Assembly: GCA_039707655.1 (NCBI GenBank)
Contig: CM077676.1
Coordinates: 453,396,379 to 453,460,378, forward strand
Source: Elymus sibiricus
Taxonomy: Eukaryota > Streptophyta > Magnoliopsida > Poales > Poaceae
Direction: 5' to 3'
DNA: 64,000 nucleotides
Both the position numbers and the translations under genes were made by a program. Position 1 is the first letter of the stretch. The number at the start of each line of letters is the position of its first letter. The notes beneath the pieces were generated by a model. It ran no database searches, had not been told where the DNA came from, and saw only the letters and a list, made by a program, of their open reading frames with translations. This document shows positions 1 to 11,490 of this stretch, in pieces.

Positions 1-1145
1 ATGGGATGGTACACGAACCAGCCTCGATGGCCGTATTTTATGCGATGGTGTCTGCCTACGCACGCACCTGTTCCAGGCTTTGGCGAGGCGAAAGCGTGGT
101 TAATCTGAATGGCACGGTCGTGCGTGGCTTTCCCTTCCCGGCGGTGCGATTGATTAATTATGCCGGCGAGCGCGTGTTGGGCCCACCTGTCGTAGACCTA
201 AAGGCAGGTGCCTTTACGGCACCGAAGTTCAGTCCCTTCCTTCACGACGGCGGGCGAGTGGAGCGACCACTGCACTGACGCTTCTTCACGTTGCCCCCCA
301 ACTGATACCGTTGTACTACAAACTGCTGCCCTGTCGTGATGCCCCCTCCTGCCACCGCCACCGGTATTCTTGAATCGAACAAGGAGGGCCATACACCCTC
401 CACATCATAATATGGCAAATACTAACCACAGCATGGTCCAAGGAAAACGGCATGCCGCTGAACTTCTGCTCCCTGCGGAGCAGGGAAATTACACACGTAG
501 TAGACCGCACGACGTGTCAGAAGAGACCGACCGGGTAGGCGGGTACGTACTACTGCGACGTGCTAGTTGTTCCAACAGGGAACATGGATCTGTTTCTACG
601 GTCCACGGTACTACAATCACAGAGACGACCACCCGGCCCGTAGTTTCGACTGTTCCAGTTATCTCTGCCGTACAAGAAACAAAACAATCTGACTATATCT
701 ACGTACTTGCCTCTTCCACGAAACGATACGTACTGTGGTGCCATGCAATTCGCCCGCTCAGAGCTCATCATATACTGACCCAATCAATATATAACCGGAA
801 TGTCATAGTTTATGCGAGCAAGTAAAATAGGCTGGCTGTAAACTAGAGTTGCCCGGCTCGCAGCCCACCACCATTGCTCTGGGCTCTGGCCAGACCTCGC
901 CTCGCTAAGCAGGCGTGAAGCGAACCCCAGCAGCCAGTGGCGGCGCCAGCCTCAATAATCTGTGGGGTCAATGGAATTTTTTTGATTTTTTTCTTTATGA
1001 TGAACAGTAGTTCTAGGCTGTTTTTCAAAAAAACTGTGGGGGCGGCTGACCCCACAGCTTACACGTAGGTTCACCGTTGCCAGCAGCAATGCCCCCAGCA
1101 CACCTGCCGTCGCCGCCGAGGAGAAAGGGAAACTTGAAAATATAT
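1..1145. other. Gene-free flank, nothing recognised
   Basis: I see no supported gene here. Short open frames occur on both strands, but none has recognisable domain residues, a splice structure or consistent codon use. The first 340 bases are moderately GC-rich and the rest is mixed. It could be decayed transposon sequence, but I found no terminal repeats or target duplications to prove it. Confidence 0.4.
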
Positions 1146-1466
1146 GGCCTTTTTGATTCACGGGATTTTCAAAAATCGAGAATAAAAAGATACGTGAAAC
1201 GTCCACTTAAATCTTATAGGATTAGTAGAGACTGTTTGATGCCACAAGAAATTGTAAAAAAGAGGTTGGAGTGAATGCTAAATTTCCAATGAAATGTGGT
1301 ACAAATGATTCCTTAGGGAAAAAATCCAACGGAAACCAATCCTACGAATGAAACACCCAATGTAAAAAAAAAAAAAAATCCCGACATTTCAAAAAAAATT
1401 AAAAAATTTCCCAAGGATTCTAATCCTCAAACATCATATAGAATTCCGTTGAGTCAAAGGAGGCCC
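1146..1466. mobile_element. Tourist-like MITE
   Basis: The left end reads GGCCTTTTTGATTCA. The reverse complement of the right end reads GGGCCTCCTTTGACTCA, giving imperfect terminal inverted repeats of about 17 bases. The interior is AT-rich, non-coding and contains a 15-base A run. Possible three-base target duplications are tat on the left and taa on the right (one mismatch), as expected for PIF/Harbinger-derived MITEs. The family call rests on the end sequence and size only. Confidence 0.5.
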
Positions 1467-1882
1467 TAACCATGGAGAACATCCCTTTGGCGAGGCCCTT
1501 GGAGCTCCTGCTAACTGCCTCTGGGCTCTGGCCCTAAACGGGGGAATTGTCCCAGTGCTTCATACTGGTATGCGTTTTGACGCCAGGGTATGTAGTAGGG
1601 TGTGTTGGCATAATCTGATCGTGTTGCATCGGATAGTTATTTAGCCTCTACTTGTTACCTTTGTACTGTTTCATTTTGCTTTGCCGGTTTCAGTGTGCGT
1701 CTGGTTTCCTGTGTCCGTGTGAACTGTAAACTCCAAATAATGTTCAATTTCATGAAATGAAATGTAATCGGAGCGGGGAGCTCTTTTGTTCTTAAGAAAT
1801 AAAATAGGCTATAGGATTGCCGTGTACCAACGCAGCTGATCAGGAATGTGCTTGGGCTGACGACTGATAAAGCAAGCAGCAC
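1467..1882. other. Gene-free stretch
   Basis: No gene recognised. It lies between the MITE and the LINE insertion and contains an AT-rich tract resembling a 3' untranslated region, but no coding exon can be attached to it. Confidence 0.3.
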
Positions 1883-1884
1883 AG

Positions 1885-2115
1885 GTGAACAATCGCCTCA
1901 AGACTGATTACCTGGGAGCATCCAAAGCAATCATCTATGAGCTGAGAAGGGGTATGCAAGATTTTGTTTCGGCCGAACTCCTGCACGAGAAGAGAGACTC
2001 GAATTTAGAAGCACACGCTTTAGCGAAGGCTGTTATTTCTTTACCCTTTGGTAGACATGTTTGGTTGGCTGTGAAGCCAAATATTATCTGTATCCCTGAC
2101 AATATTTTGAGTTAA
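1885..2115 (+). pseudogene. RNase H-like domain remnant of a LINE
   Basis: The frame reads through a segment with the HEKRDSNLEAHALAKA motif typical of the last helix of plant RNase H-like (RVT_3) domains. In these the Asp/Asn-x-x-A-H-x-L-A pattern ends the fold, and a hydrophobic tail and stop follow. Everything upstream (endonuclease, reverse transcriptase and the RNase H active site) is missing because of 5' truncation, so no enzyme activity is expected. The first four codons come from the target duplication, not from the LINE. Confidence 0.7.
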
Positions 2116-2147
2116 TATAGTGGGAACGGATCTCAAAAAAAAAAAAA
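1898..2147 (+). mobile_element. 5'-truncated LINE insertion with A tail
   Basis: A 250-base insert is flanked by identical 15-base direct repeats AGGTGAACAATCGCC at 1883-1897 and 2148-2162, and ends in a run of 14 A residues. Its only coding content is the C-terminal end of a plant RNase H-like domain (about residues 1-70 of the frame from 1885), stopped by TAA at 2113. Long target duplications, an A tail and severe 5' truncation are the hallmarks of target-primed reverse transcription by a LINE. The host sequence on either side is not genic. Confidence 0.85.
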
Positions 2148-2492
2148 AGGTGAACAATCGCCGACGTGCGACGGTGGTTGTTGGTGCATGCACTCACCTC
2201 CCCATAGGGTGTACTTGGTGCAGACATGGCAAGCCAGTAGCGGTAGTATCATGGATACCCAAGCTCGGCTACGCTATAATCCAAATCGAAAAAATAGAAC
2301 ATTACGCGGAGAAGCAAACTAGAGGAACCTATAACCGGATTTCAGTTGCATGAGAGATTCTCCACTTGAAAGATAAGAAGTTCAGCAGAGATCTGCCGGT
2401 GATAGAAGAAATCTATTGGACATCCTTTCGCCGCTAGAGGATCTGGAGAACAAATGAAGACTATTTAGCAGAGCAATGATGCCAGTTAAAGA

Positions 2493-2515
2493 GGGGGGGG
2501 GGGGGGGGGGGGGGG
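2493..2515 (+). repeat. Poly(G) tract, 23 bases
   Basis: Uninterrupted G23. Such tracts can form G-quadruplexes and are prone to length error in sequencing. Confidence 0.95.
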
Positions 2516-2995
2516 TGTTTAATCCAGCATAGAACCATTATAACGTTTTCTCGATTACTTTGCATGCGAGAGCGGAGGAGGCAATATATTGGTGTTTCAC
2601 AATGGGAGACAAATGGTATGTCGTGTATGCCTTGAATGTGGAAGACAATTGTGACAAAATGGAGAGAAGATGTATTGGGACATGCTAGGCTAGACAATGA
2701 GCGTATACATGGGAGCATGCATGCAGTGAGCCTAGTAAGAGTGACTTGAATGAAGGATCACGCAACAAAAATAGTTAGTGAGAGTTTTTTTTGCTGACAT
2801 GGCATATTTGTGAGGTCAGGAGTCTGCATGTTAATAAGATAATTAGAGCTAGAGGGGATCCACTATTTATGTATATAGGATTACGGTCTCTACTACACGC
2901 TACGTTGGTCGATCACTTAAACTCCAAAACTATGACCCACACACGTGGTTGGTCCAGACCCTTCTCTCCCCTATTTGTCGGTCACCTTTATGCTC

Positions 2996-2998
<3 letters not shown>

Positions 2999-3030
<32 letters not shown>
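2999..3030 (+). repeat. (GA)16 microsatellite
   Basis: Perfect dinucleotide repeat of 32 bases; it lies in non-coding sequence. Confidence 0.95.
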
Positions 3031-3033
<3 letters not shown>

Positions 3034-3344
3034 GGATGTGTAGGACGATCCGGCGAGAAGAAAGAGGAGGTAATTCCAACCTCTGAATTCTCCATTCAGG
3101 TAACATGTTAATCTCCTCTCTAGAAATTTCTCATTTGTTATCTGGCAACGAGGGTTGATCATCTCGCCGGGAGAGAAATGAATGCAAATGATGCGACATT
3201 ACGTTGCAGCAATCGATAATCACAACTTGCTTTCATGTCAGTGCCTTTGTATGTCACATATTATATAATTCTCTTTTTTATATCAAATTTGAGTTCGTGG
3301 CTGAATATGGCAAATGTATATCATGGTAGATGGCCTAAATCATG

Positions 3345-3363
3345 CCCCCCCCCCCCCCCCCCC
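3345..3363 (+). repeat. Poly(C) tract followed by (CA)n
   Basis: C19 followed directly by a short CA repeat. It is non-coding. Confidence 0.95.
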
Positions 3364-3681
3364 ACACACACACAAAAGAAAAATGACCTAAATCATGGGA
3401 AGTTAATTGGAAAAGGCCCATTCTTTTTTTCCCAGGGTGTTATATCTTGAAAATATCATCTATGTATTAGTGTAAACAGTTTCAGACTAAAACTAGGAAA
3501 GTAACCGTTGGAATGTAAAGCCTAGTGAAAATTAGGAGGTTGGAGTAAAAACTTGATGGTAGTATAACTCGTTCTGTAAAAATAAATGATGCTTATTTGT
3601 TTTGTTGTGATAAGATGGTTGTCCTATAACAGGTTTATTAATCTTACCAGACTCATACGCCAGAGCTTGGGAGATCTTACA

Positions 3682-5630
3682 ATGAAATGGCGACAGGTTT
3701 TAAAAGAGGCATACACATTGGAGACCTTGCAAACTGTATGCCGATTCATTCGGTGCCATCCTTCAGTTCTCTGTTTATTGCTTTGCCTACTAATATTGTA
3801 CAAGTACTACTTCAGCTGGTTCTCACTCCTTGTGGCTACATCACCAATCTTCATATTCACTGGTTTATTCCTTGGGGTCATCCTAACTTACGGTGAACCA
3901 AACAATCCGGAAAATGATCATATCTACAAAAAGATAGAGAAGGCTCCTCAAACTTGGAATATTCAAAACACTGCTAAACCAGTTGAGGATGTATGTATTC
4001 CAAGAATTATATCTAGCGAAGAAAGAATAGCTAACCACAACAACAATGAAAATAAATTTCGGAAGGGATCTCATAGCCGACGCTCTTCATCCGAATCAGC
4101 ATCAAGTGCATCAGATGGCTCAGAAATCGATACCCATCCAATGCTTCACGCATTTCATCAGCTTAGGTCGGCCGCCAGTTCATCTGTGTCTTCTCAAGAT
4201 GGGGATTCCATTGACAGCAGCACTGAGGATGAAACCGAAAATCAAGAGGGCAATGATGAAAATGAACTTGAGGAGAAAGAAAGTGTTAAAGTTGTGGCAT
4301 GGACTGCTGACGATCAGAAGAACATCTTGAAAATTGGATGTTTGGAGATTGAGAGAAACCAAAGGTTGGAGACCTTGATTGGACGCAGGGCTAGAAAACA
4401 CATAGGTAGGAACTCGATAGAATTTGGAAGCAGTGAGCCTCTCGCAACAAAGGAGGAGCTCTCAAAATTTAATGTTCAAATTCCAACTATTTTTGCACCT
4501 AGGAGAAATCCTTTTGATCTTCCCTACGACGAAGATAACTTCCCAGAGTCTGCTCCATCTGCACCAATTAAAATGAGAAATGCATTCGACATTCCATGCG
4601 AGCAACAAGATGAAAGTAGCTCCACTGGAGGATCTACCTCAAGTAATGTGGAGCCTACTCGTGTTGCATCTCAAATAAAAAAGTTTACAATGCTTAGGAG
4701 GCATGAGAGCTTCACAGAAGGAGCACCATACCTCACTGATTTCTGGCAAGATCAAAAACCTTCTCGATTCAGACCATACTTTGTTACAGAAAAAATGTCC
4801 GACGAGGGAACTACGACTCCAAGTCTTGAAGGAGAAGCTAGTGAAAAGAGCTCTGTTCAAGATTTAGATAATTCTTCAGTTAATGATCAAGAAATCCAAA
4901 ATGTTCTATTGTCTCTCGACATCGAGACACCCATACTAATTAGCGATTCATCGGATGATGAGATGTCTCTACTAGGTGGACATATAAATGATTGGGTGGA
5001 AGCTCAAGAAAATGAAAATTTAAATTTATCTCACGCCACTCCACTGGAAGATCTTAGTGTTGTGCAATACCCACAAGAAATGGAGATGACAAGCAGCAAT
5101 TTACATCAGATGTCTCCACATTCAGATGATCTTGACTTGATGTCATCATCAACTGAAGCTACAAATCCTTTTGAACATAGTAACAATGAACTACCAGGTG
5201 AAGTCTGCAATATCACTTCGTTGTTTAGGGATTTATGTCACAAACCCTTGATTTTGTACCTAATGGTTCCTTATTTCTAGGCAAGGAAGTTGAGACCCAT
5301 GATAACACTCATATTGGTGATCCAGTTTACGATTCAAGTCCATCTGGAAGCGATAAGCCTTCATCTATGAGTTCTCCAATTGACGCAGTTTTGCTGCATG
5401 CAGGTAATTAAGGACTGAAAGGACTTGATTTAACTGTAAAGATATCGTTTTGTTCTTTTTTCTTAAAAGCATATTCTGATACAGGCTATGCTCATACTTC
5501 TGCTACCAACAAGGAAGAAATGGGTTCACCATCAATGATTGAGGTTCTTTCTAGTGAGATAGCTTCGCCTAGTTTGGCTTCATTGGAGGAAAGCAGACAA
5601 AATGAAAGTTCAGAGATAAGGGACTCATGA
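3682..5630 (+). CDS. Three-exon gene for a predicted membrane-anchored acidic protein of unknown function
   Basis: Exons 3682-5197, 5281-5403 and 5485-5630 are joined by GT-AG introns of 83 and 81 bases. Both splits fall after the first codon base and restore a continuous 594-residue frame. The start at 3682 is chosen because it precedes the conserved-looking N-terminus; an in-frame ATG lies upstream at 3586. Residues about 26-41 and 45-70 form two hydrophobic segments ending in a GEPN motif. The rest is hydrophilic, rich in Ser, Glu and Asp, with repeated NPFD-type and AFDIP motifs. From memory, this N-terminal hairpin followed by a long acidic tail resembles a plant family that includes Arabidopsis At5g17910, whose role I do not know. 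The introns are short and AT-rich and no internal stop occurs, so the gene looks intact. A splice acceptor-like CAG near 3632 suggests a leader intron. The third exon ends in TGA at 5628. Confidence 0.8.
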
Positions 5631-6249
5631 CATTGTTTACCATCGAGTCTGCGCAGATTCTTTTAGCCATAGCAACTAGGCAACATCAGATATTAGTTTT
5701 TGTCCAATTATCAGCACCTAACCTAGTGGTAAATCTTATGACTATTGCCTCTATTTCTATCACTTAAGTTAATAAGTTATGAATCTGTCCATTTTTTGCT
5801 TAGTAGTAACGTTGACCCTTGGGATCTTTGAAAGATGCAAATATCAGACACACATAATGGCATAGATAAATTTTGAATAGTGCAACGCTCCAGGAGCTAG
5901 CACGCCAATTTTTCAGTTTTGATTACTTTCACTTTTACAAGATCCAGTTAGGTTTCGTTAACCGGGGACGCGACATCATCTGCCGGTTGGGATTCGAGGA
6001 GGAGGCAACCACGCTAGCGACGTCCAGCCAAGAAGAAACAACACCCGGGGAGGAGGCGCTTAACACCACCAATGGGTACAACGCGCCGGTTAGTAGAGGA
6101 GGTTCAACAAATCCATCACCTGGATACAAGCGATCATCTGAAGATCGTCTTTTAATGAAAAGGCTCGACGACACGCCGATGTAGTTTGTCCAACTAATGT
6201 GTCTAAAAAAATTTTAGTCTCACTATTTTAGGATCACAATTATGATTTA
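5631..6249. other. 3' untranslated region and gene-free spacer
   Basis: About 240 bases after the stop are AT-rich and look like a 3' untranslated region, with AATAAG-type signals near 5771. A 103-codon frame at 5873-6184 has no recognisable domain, and I do not call it a gene. Confidence 0.4.
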
Positions 6250-6335
6250 ATAAATATCTCAATGGGTTGACTTTCGGTCCGTCGAGTCTTCCTTGAAAAA
6301 CTCTCATCTCTCGTGGTGTATATGGTGGGTACTCC

Positions 6336-6585
6336 CTCTCTGATATTGCGATCGTCGGTGATGGTCGCTCCTCCTTTCTTTCCAAAGTGCATTACACTAA
6401 AATGTCTAGCACCTTGGAAAGAAAGAGAAACAACCCCCACGACAACAGTCGGGATTCTTCCTCTCTGATATTTCGACCGTCGGTGATGGTCGCTCCTCCC
6501 TTTGTTCCCGAGTGCATTACACCAAAAGGTCTAGCACAAGGAGAAGAAGGAGAAGCGACCCCCACGACAACAGTCGGGATTCTTC
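6336..6585 (+). repeat. Two tandem 125-base units
   Basis: Units 6336-6460 and 6461-6585 are each 125 bases, start CTCTCTGATATT and end GGGATTCTTC. A third partial start follows at 6586. The pair sits between imperfect inverted repeats: GGGTTGACTTTC near 6263 and its complement near 6622. The whole may be a small non-autonomous DNA element with an internal duplication. Confidence 0.75.
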
Positions 6586-6663
6586 CTCTCTCATATATGG
6601 AACAAGGAGCCCCAACAGACTGAAAGTCAACCCGTTACATATATGGAACAATGGCATAAAAAA

Positions 6664-6861
6664 TGGCCTATGTTCTGCCGGAATGTCCTTTAATTCCCAT
6701 TCCGGCAAATCACGGGCACTCGACAGGTCCTACTTTCTAGCACAAGTCATACCAAAATTCACGAAAAATTTCGGCATGACCTTTGCTAAAAACAGGACAT
6801 ATCGAGCGCCTGAAATTTGCCAGAACGGAAATGAATCAACATTCCGGCAAAACATAGGCCA
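6664..6861. mobile_element. Foldback MITE / long hairpin
   Basis: The ends TGGCCTATGTTCTGCCGGAA and TTCCGGCAAAACATAGGCCA are near-perfect inverted repeats. The similarity continues inward on both arms almost to the centre near 6762, so the entire 198-base element can fold into one imperfect hairpin. No coding capacity. Hairpin MITEs of this kind are known sources of small RNAs in grasses; whether this one is transcribed cannot be seen. Confidence 0.75.
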
Positions 6862-6984
6862 CTTGGAGTTTCCCTGCAAACAATAAAAGCCAAGATAGCA
6901 CTTGGGCAAGCACATACAGATAGTCGTCAAATGGACGCAGACCCACTAATGGTCGCACTAATGCCTCTGTTTCGCAGGGAAACA

Positions 6985-7192
6985 AACAGCGATTTGATGA
7001 ATATGAGCATTATTCTTCGAACCACTATGTTCACAAATCTTCGAAGAATTTCTCTGCTTATTCATTCAATTACTATAACCCTCCTGTGAAGAGAAATGCA
7101 TATTCTTCAATGCCTAAGTTCTCCATCAATGCACTTCGTCACATTGCTTCTCAGCCACCCATTCAGATGTGGGTGGTTAAGAAGAAGAACTA
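6985..7192 (+). pseudogene. gag C-terminal remnant of the SIRE-type element
   Basis: About 68 residues of Tyr/Ser/Asn-rich sequence end in the QMWVVKKKN motif, which in SIRE/Maximus elements lies between the gag zinc knuckles and the protease. The nucleic-acid-binding gag domains upstream are missing. Confidence 0.6.
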
Positions 7193-7443
7193 ATCTCGGT
7201 CAGGTCTTCAGACAACTAAATGTCTGATGAATTTGCTGAAGACCTGACATGATGCCAGTTGGGATGCAGGCTAATCATGCTGGAATGAATACTTCATTTC
7301 ACACATCCCTTATGATGCTTGATATTATACATTGATGAAATTGTCTGACGAAATTGATCATCATCATATTCTTCACTTTGAAGCATATGAATTTGTAAGT
7401 CAGACTAATGCTTCTACAGGATGATACACCTTCAGCCACTGAA

Positions 7444-10400
7444 TGAGTCTTGGACAGTGGCTGCACGAATCATATGATAGGAGATAGGAATCTCCTCACT
7501 GATGCTCCCCTTACTCCGTCTCATCTGAAGCATATCACTTACGCTGACAAAGGACAAAGCAAGGTATTGGGTCTAGGTAAGGTTGCCATTTCAAAGGATC
7601 GACACATGGAAAAGGTGATGCTTGTCGAGTCCCTTAGATTCAACCTCATGTCTGTCTCAATGCTTTGTGATCTTGATATGATTGTCATCTTTGGCAAATA
7701 TAGATGCATTGTGCTGTTGGAATCTGACAAATCCAAAGTCTTCGAAGGCTTTAGGAGAGATGACTTGTATATTGTAGATTTTTCTACAGGTCCTCAGCCC
7801 GCAACATGTCTAATGGCAAAAGCTTCGGAATGCTGGCTATGGCATCGACGACTTGGACATGCTGGAATGAGGAATTTGAGCACTCTCGTCAAGAAGAAGT
7901 ATATCATTGGCGTCGAGGGTGTCAAATTCGTCAAGGATCATCTCTGTGGAGCTTGTGAGTCTGGAAAGATGTCCAGAGCCAAGCACCAGGCGAAGACAAT
8001 CATGACTACTACTCGTCCTTTTGAATTGCTTCATATGGATTTGTTTGGTCCTACACATTATGCCACACTAACCAATGCAACATCTCTCTACGAATTCGTC
8101 ATTGTTGATGACTACTCTCGCTACACCTGGGTGCACATCATTACCTACAAGACTGAAGTTCAGAATGTCTTCAGACGATTCTCCAATCGGGCCATGATGA
8201 ATTATGGTCTCAAGATCAAGCACATCAGGAGTGACAATGGCACTGAGTTCAAGAACACTGGCCTCGATGACTATCTTGATGAACTTGGTATTACTCATGA
8301 GCTCTCTGCTCCCTACACTCCTCAGCGGAATACAAGACACCTCGTCACTTCTGGCCCGAGGCAATTGACACTGCATGCCACATCATCAACCGGGTATATC
8401 TTCACAAATTCCTCAAGAAGACTTCATATGAGCTCCTCACTGACAAGAAACCCAATGTGAGTTATTTCAAAGTCTTCGGTGCTAAATGCTGGATTAGAGA
8501 TCCTCATTACAATTCTAAATTTGCACCGAAAGCACATGAAGGTTTTATGCTTGGTTACGGAAAGGACTCGCACACCTACAGAGTCTTCAACTCCTTCCAC
8601 CACAAGGTTGTTGAAACTGTAGATGTGCGGTTCGATGAAACTAACGGCTTGCAAAGAGAGCACCTGCCTCCTGTGCTAGATGAAATGCCACCTGAGGAAT
8701 CTATCAAGCTGATGGGCACTGGTGAAATTGTGCCCAGTGAAGAAATAGCTGCTGATGAAGAAGTGGTCATTCCTCGTCGTGAAGAAAATAAACATTCTGA
8801 TGAAAATGATGCTGAGGACTCTGCACGGCAACAACAACAACAAGGCCCTCGACCAGCACATCCACGAGTGGCGAATGAAGTGCAGATTGAGAAAATCCTC
8901 GACAACATCAATGCACCTGGTCCCCTCACTCGCTCAAGAGCTTCATATTTAACTAACTTTTGTGGGCATTACGCGTTTGTCTCTATTTCAGAGCCCACCA
9001 AAGTTGATGAAGCCTTTCTGGAACCTGAATGGATTCAAGCGATGCAAGATGAATTGCGTTAATTCGAGCTCAACAATGTGTGGGAGCTTGTTAAGCGTCC
9101 AGATCCACGCAAACACAATATCATCGGCACTAAGTGGATCTACCGCAACAAACAAGACGAAAATGACCAAGTGGTGAGGAATAAGGCTCGTCTTGTAGCT
9201 CAAGGCTACACACAGGTTGAGGGTATTGATTTTGATGAAACATTTGCACCTGTTGCTAGGCTTGAAGCCATTCGTATATTGCTTGCATATGCTAACCATC
9301 ATGATATCCTCTTATATCAAATGGATGTGAAAAGTGCATTCCTCAATGGTAAGCTTGAGGAAGAAGTATATGTTGCTCAACCACCAGGTTTTGAGGACCC
9401 AAAGCATCCTGACAAAGTCTTCAGACTCAACAAGGCTCTCTATGGCCTCAAGCAGGCCCCTAGGGCTTGGTATGATACACTGAAAGAATTCCTGAAGAAA
9501 AAGGGGTTCAAGCCCGGTTCACTTGATCCCACTCTCTTTACTAAATCTTATGATGGTGAACTGTTCATATGCCAAATATATGTTGATGATATTATCGTTG
9601 GTTGCACTAACAAGAAATACAGTGACGAATTTGCTCATATGATGCAAGAAGAATATCAAATGTCTATGATGGGGGAGTTGAAATTCTTCCTCGGGCTTCA
9701 AATTCGTCAACAACCCAATGGCATCTTTATATCTCAGGAGAAATACCTCAGAGACTGCCTGAAGAAATTTGGAATGCAAGACTGCAAAAGCCTCAAGATA
9801 CCAATGCCAACAAATGGCCAACTCAACACTGACGAAAATGGTAAAGATTTTGATCAGAAGGTATATCGCTCCATCATTGGTTCGCTGCTTTACCTATGTG
9901 CATCTAGGCCAGATATTATGCTTAGCGTTTGCATGTGTGCCCGCTTTCAAGCGTCACCGAAGGAATCACACCACCAGGCTGTGAAACGAATTCTTCGATA
10001 TTTGGCTCACACCCCAACGCTTGGATTATGGTATCCCAAGGGCTCATCACTTGATCTTGTTGGACATTCCGATTCTGATTATGCTGGTGACCGAGTGGAT
10101 CGCAAGTCAACATCAGGCACTTGCCATTTCCTCGGACGATCTCTTGTATGTTGGTCCTCAAAGAAGCAGAACTGCGTCTCACTTTCTACTGCCGAGGCTG
10201 AGTATATTGCTGCTGGCGCCTGCTGCTCTCAGTTACTATGGATGAAGCAAACCCTCAAGGACTATGGCGTCAATGTGAAGAAAGTGCCACTCTTCTGCGA
10301 CAATGAGAGCGCCATCAAGATTGCCCACAACCCAGTGCAACACTCAAGGACGAAGCATATTGAGATTCGTCGCCATTTTCTTCGTGATCATGTGCTGAAG

Positions 10401-10532
10401 GGAGACATCGTCATCGACCACGTGAAGACTGAAGACCAACTTGCAGATATCTTCACAAAGCCCTTGGATGAGAGAAGGTTTTGCATGTTGCGGTGTGAGC
10501 TAAACATCTTAGAATCTTCGAATGTCCTTTGA
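7444..10532 (+). pseudogene. Copia pol polyprotein, disrupted
   Basis: Protease motif DSGCTNHM at about 7450; gag-pre-integrase His/Cys finger (WHRRLGH to CGAC) at 7840-7970; integrase first Asp in HMDLFGP near 8035 and second Asp in SDNGTEF near 8230. After TPQRN near 8330 the sequence jumps to the segment that normally lies about 20 residues further on. This out-of-frame deletion removes the catalytic Glu. The frame resumes at about 8340, is stopped by TAA at 9060 (probably a CAA to TAA change), then stays open 9063-10532. That last part holds reverse transcriptase (YVDD near 9580) and RNase H (STAEAEY near 10190), ending in the ADIFTKPL motif. Copia pol makes the enzymes for replication in virus-like particles; this copy cannot make a full product. 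Confidence 0.9.
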
Positions 10533-11160
10533 AAAGGACACACATCCTAACGCTTATGCATTCTTGATGACTTTGATGCACAACACACGAAGTAACGTTT
10601 TTCTTCAATCAATGAAGACTAACCCTCTAAGTGTGAAGAAATTAATGAAGAACTTGATTCTCAGAACCCTACGACAATTGTACGCGGTGTCTGAAATCAT
10701 CATAGTTCTTATACGGTGGGTAACGCCACCACCTCTTTTTGACATACTTCAAATTTGAGTTTTTCGTCATTTGCTATTTTGTCAAACTTTTCAAATTCGT
10801 CACTTGAGGTTATTCTTCACTGCTTTTGGGTTTTTAACTATATTTATATATTTGAGTTTTTCATGTCCTCAACAGCATCCACATATAGCTAATTCTTCAA
10901 TCGAGTTTTTCGTCATCTATGTGGATGTGATCGGACCCGCTCCCCTCTATGCTAAACTCAACCCACTCTGTTCACAATCTCTTCATATGCGTTCTACTTG
11001 ACACTGTTCAAAGTCTTCACCGTGTCCTTGACAGCTGAAGAAATTGCGAACACTTTTTGAAAATCTTCTATTCAATTTTTGGCGGTTGCCACAGTAACTT
11101 CATCCCGCGCTTCGCACGCGACGATAGAGATGAAAATGCATGTGTGACGCGTGTCACTCA
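10533..11160 (+). other. AT-rich spacer between pol and the extra ORF
   Basis: No coding potential recognised. Repeated words CTTCAA and GAGTTTTTC match the composition of the rest of the element, so this is internal element sequence rather than a foreign insertion. Confidence 0.5.
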
Positions 11161-11222
11161 GATGCGAATCGCCAGGGGCTTATCCGTCCAAAATCTTCGG
11201 GCCGCTCGGTTTTTACCGCGCC

Positions 11223-11230
11223 TATATAAA
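11223..11230 (+). promoter_or_regulatory. Internal TATA box upstream of the extra ORF
   Basis: TATATAAA sits in a GC-rich context. It is followed about 55 bases later by the gene-leader-like word AAACCCTAG and a Cys/Arg-codon-rich GC leader. This arrangement, 0.7 kb after the pol stop and 0.6 kb before the extra ORF, looks like a core promoter separate from the LTR. Transcription is inferred, not shown. Confidence 0.5.
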
Positions 11231-11490
11231 GGCTTGACCCCGTCAAGCTCAACTCCTTTCACTCTCGCCCCTGTCGCTCTCAAACCCTAGTGCCGCCGCT
11301 GGATCTCATCGTCACCGGAGAGGAAGAGCTTCACTGCCTCGACTTCTTCGCCGTCGTACTCGCGCCGGCCGCGGATTTCATCACCTCCGCCGCCGCCGTA
11401 GACGTCTTTCGTCGCCAAGTTAGGGCACGGAAGATCTGAACTGACGATTTCCATCGCCTCGTCGTCCAGTTCGTCGAGTTCATCCTTGGG

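Larger units (their letters stand above)
2163..3585. other. Gene-free stretch with simple repeats
   Basis: No gene recognised. It carries a 23-base G run, a 32-base GA repeat and a 19-base C run, listed separately. The last 150 bases may include untranslated leader of the downstream membrane-protein gene. Confidence 0.4.

Noticed and set aside
5873..6184. 103-codon frame after the membrane-protein gene
   Set aside because: No homology recognised, no plausible promoter, and it overlaps repeat-like sequence.
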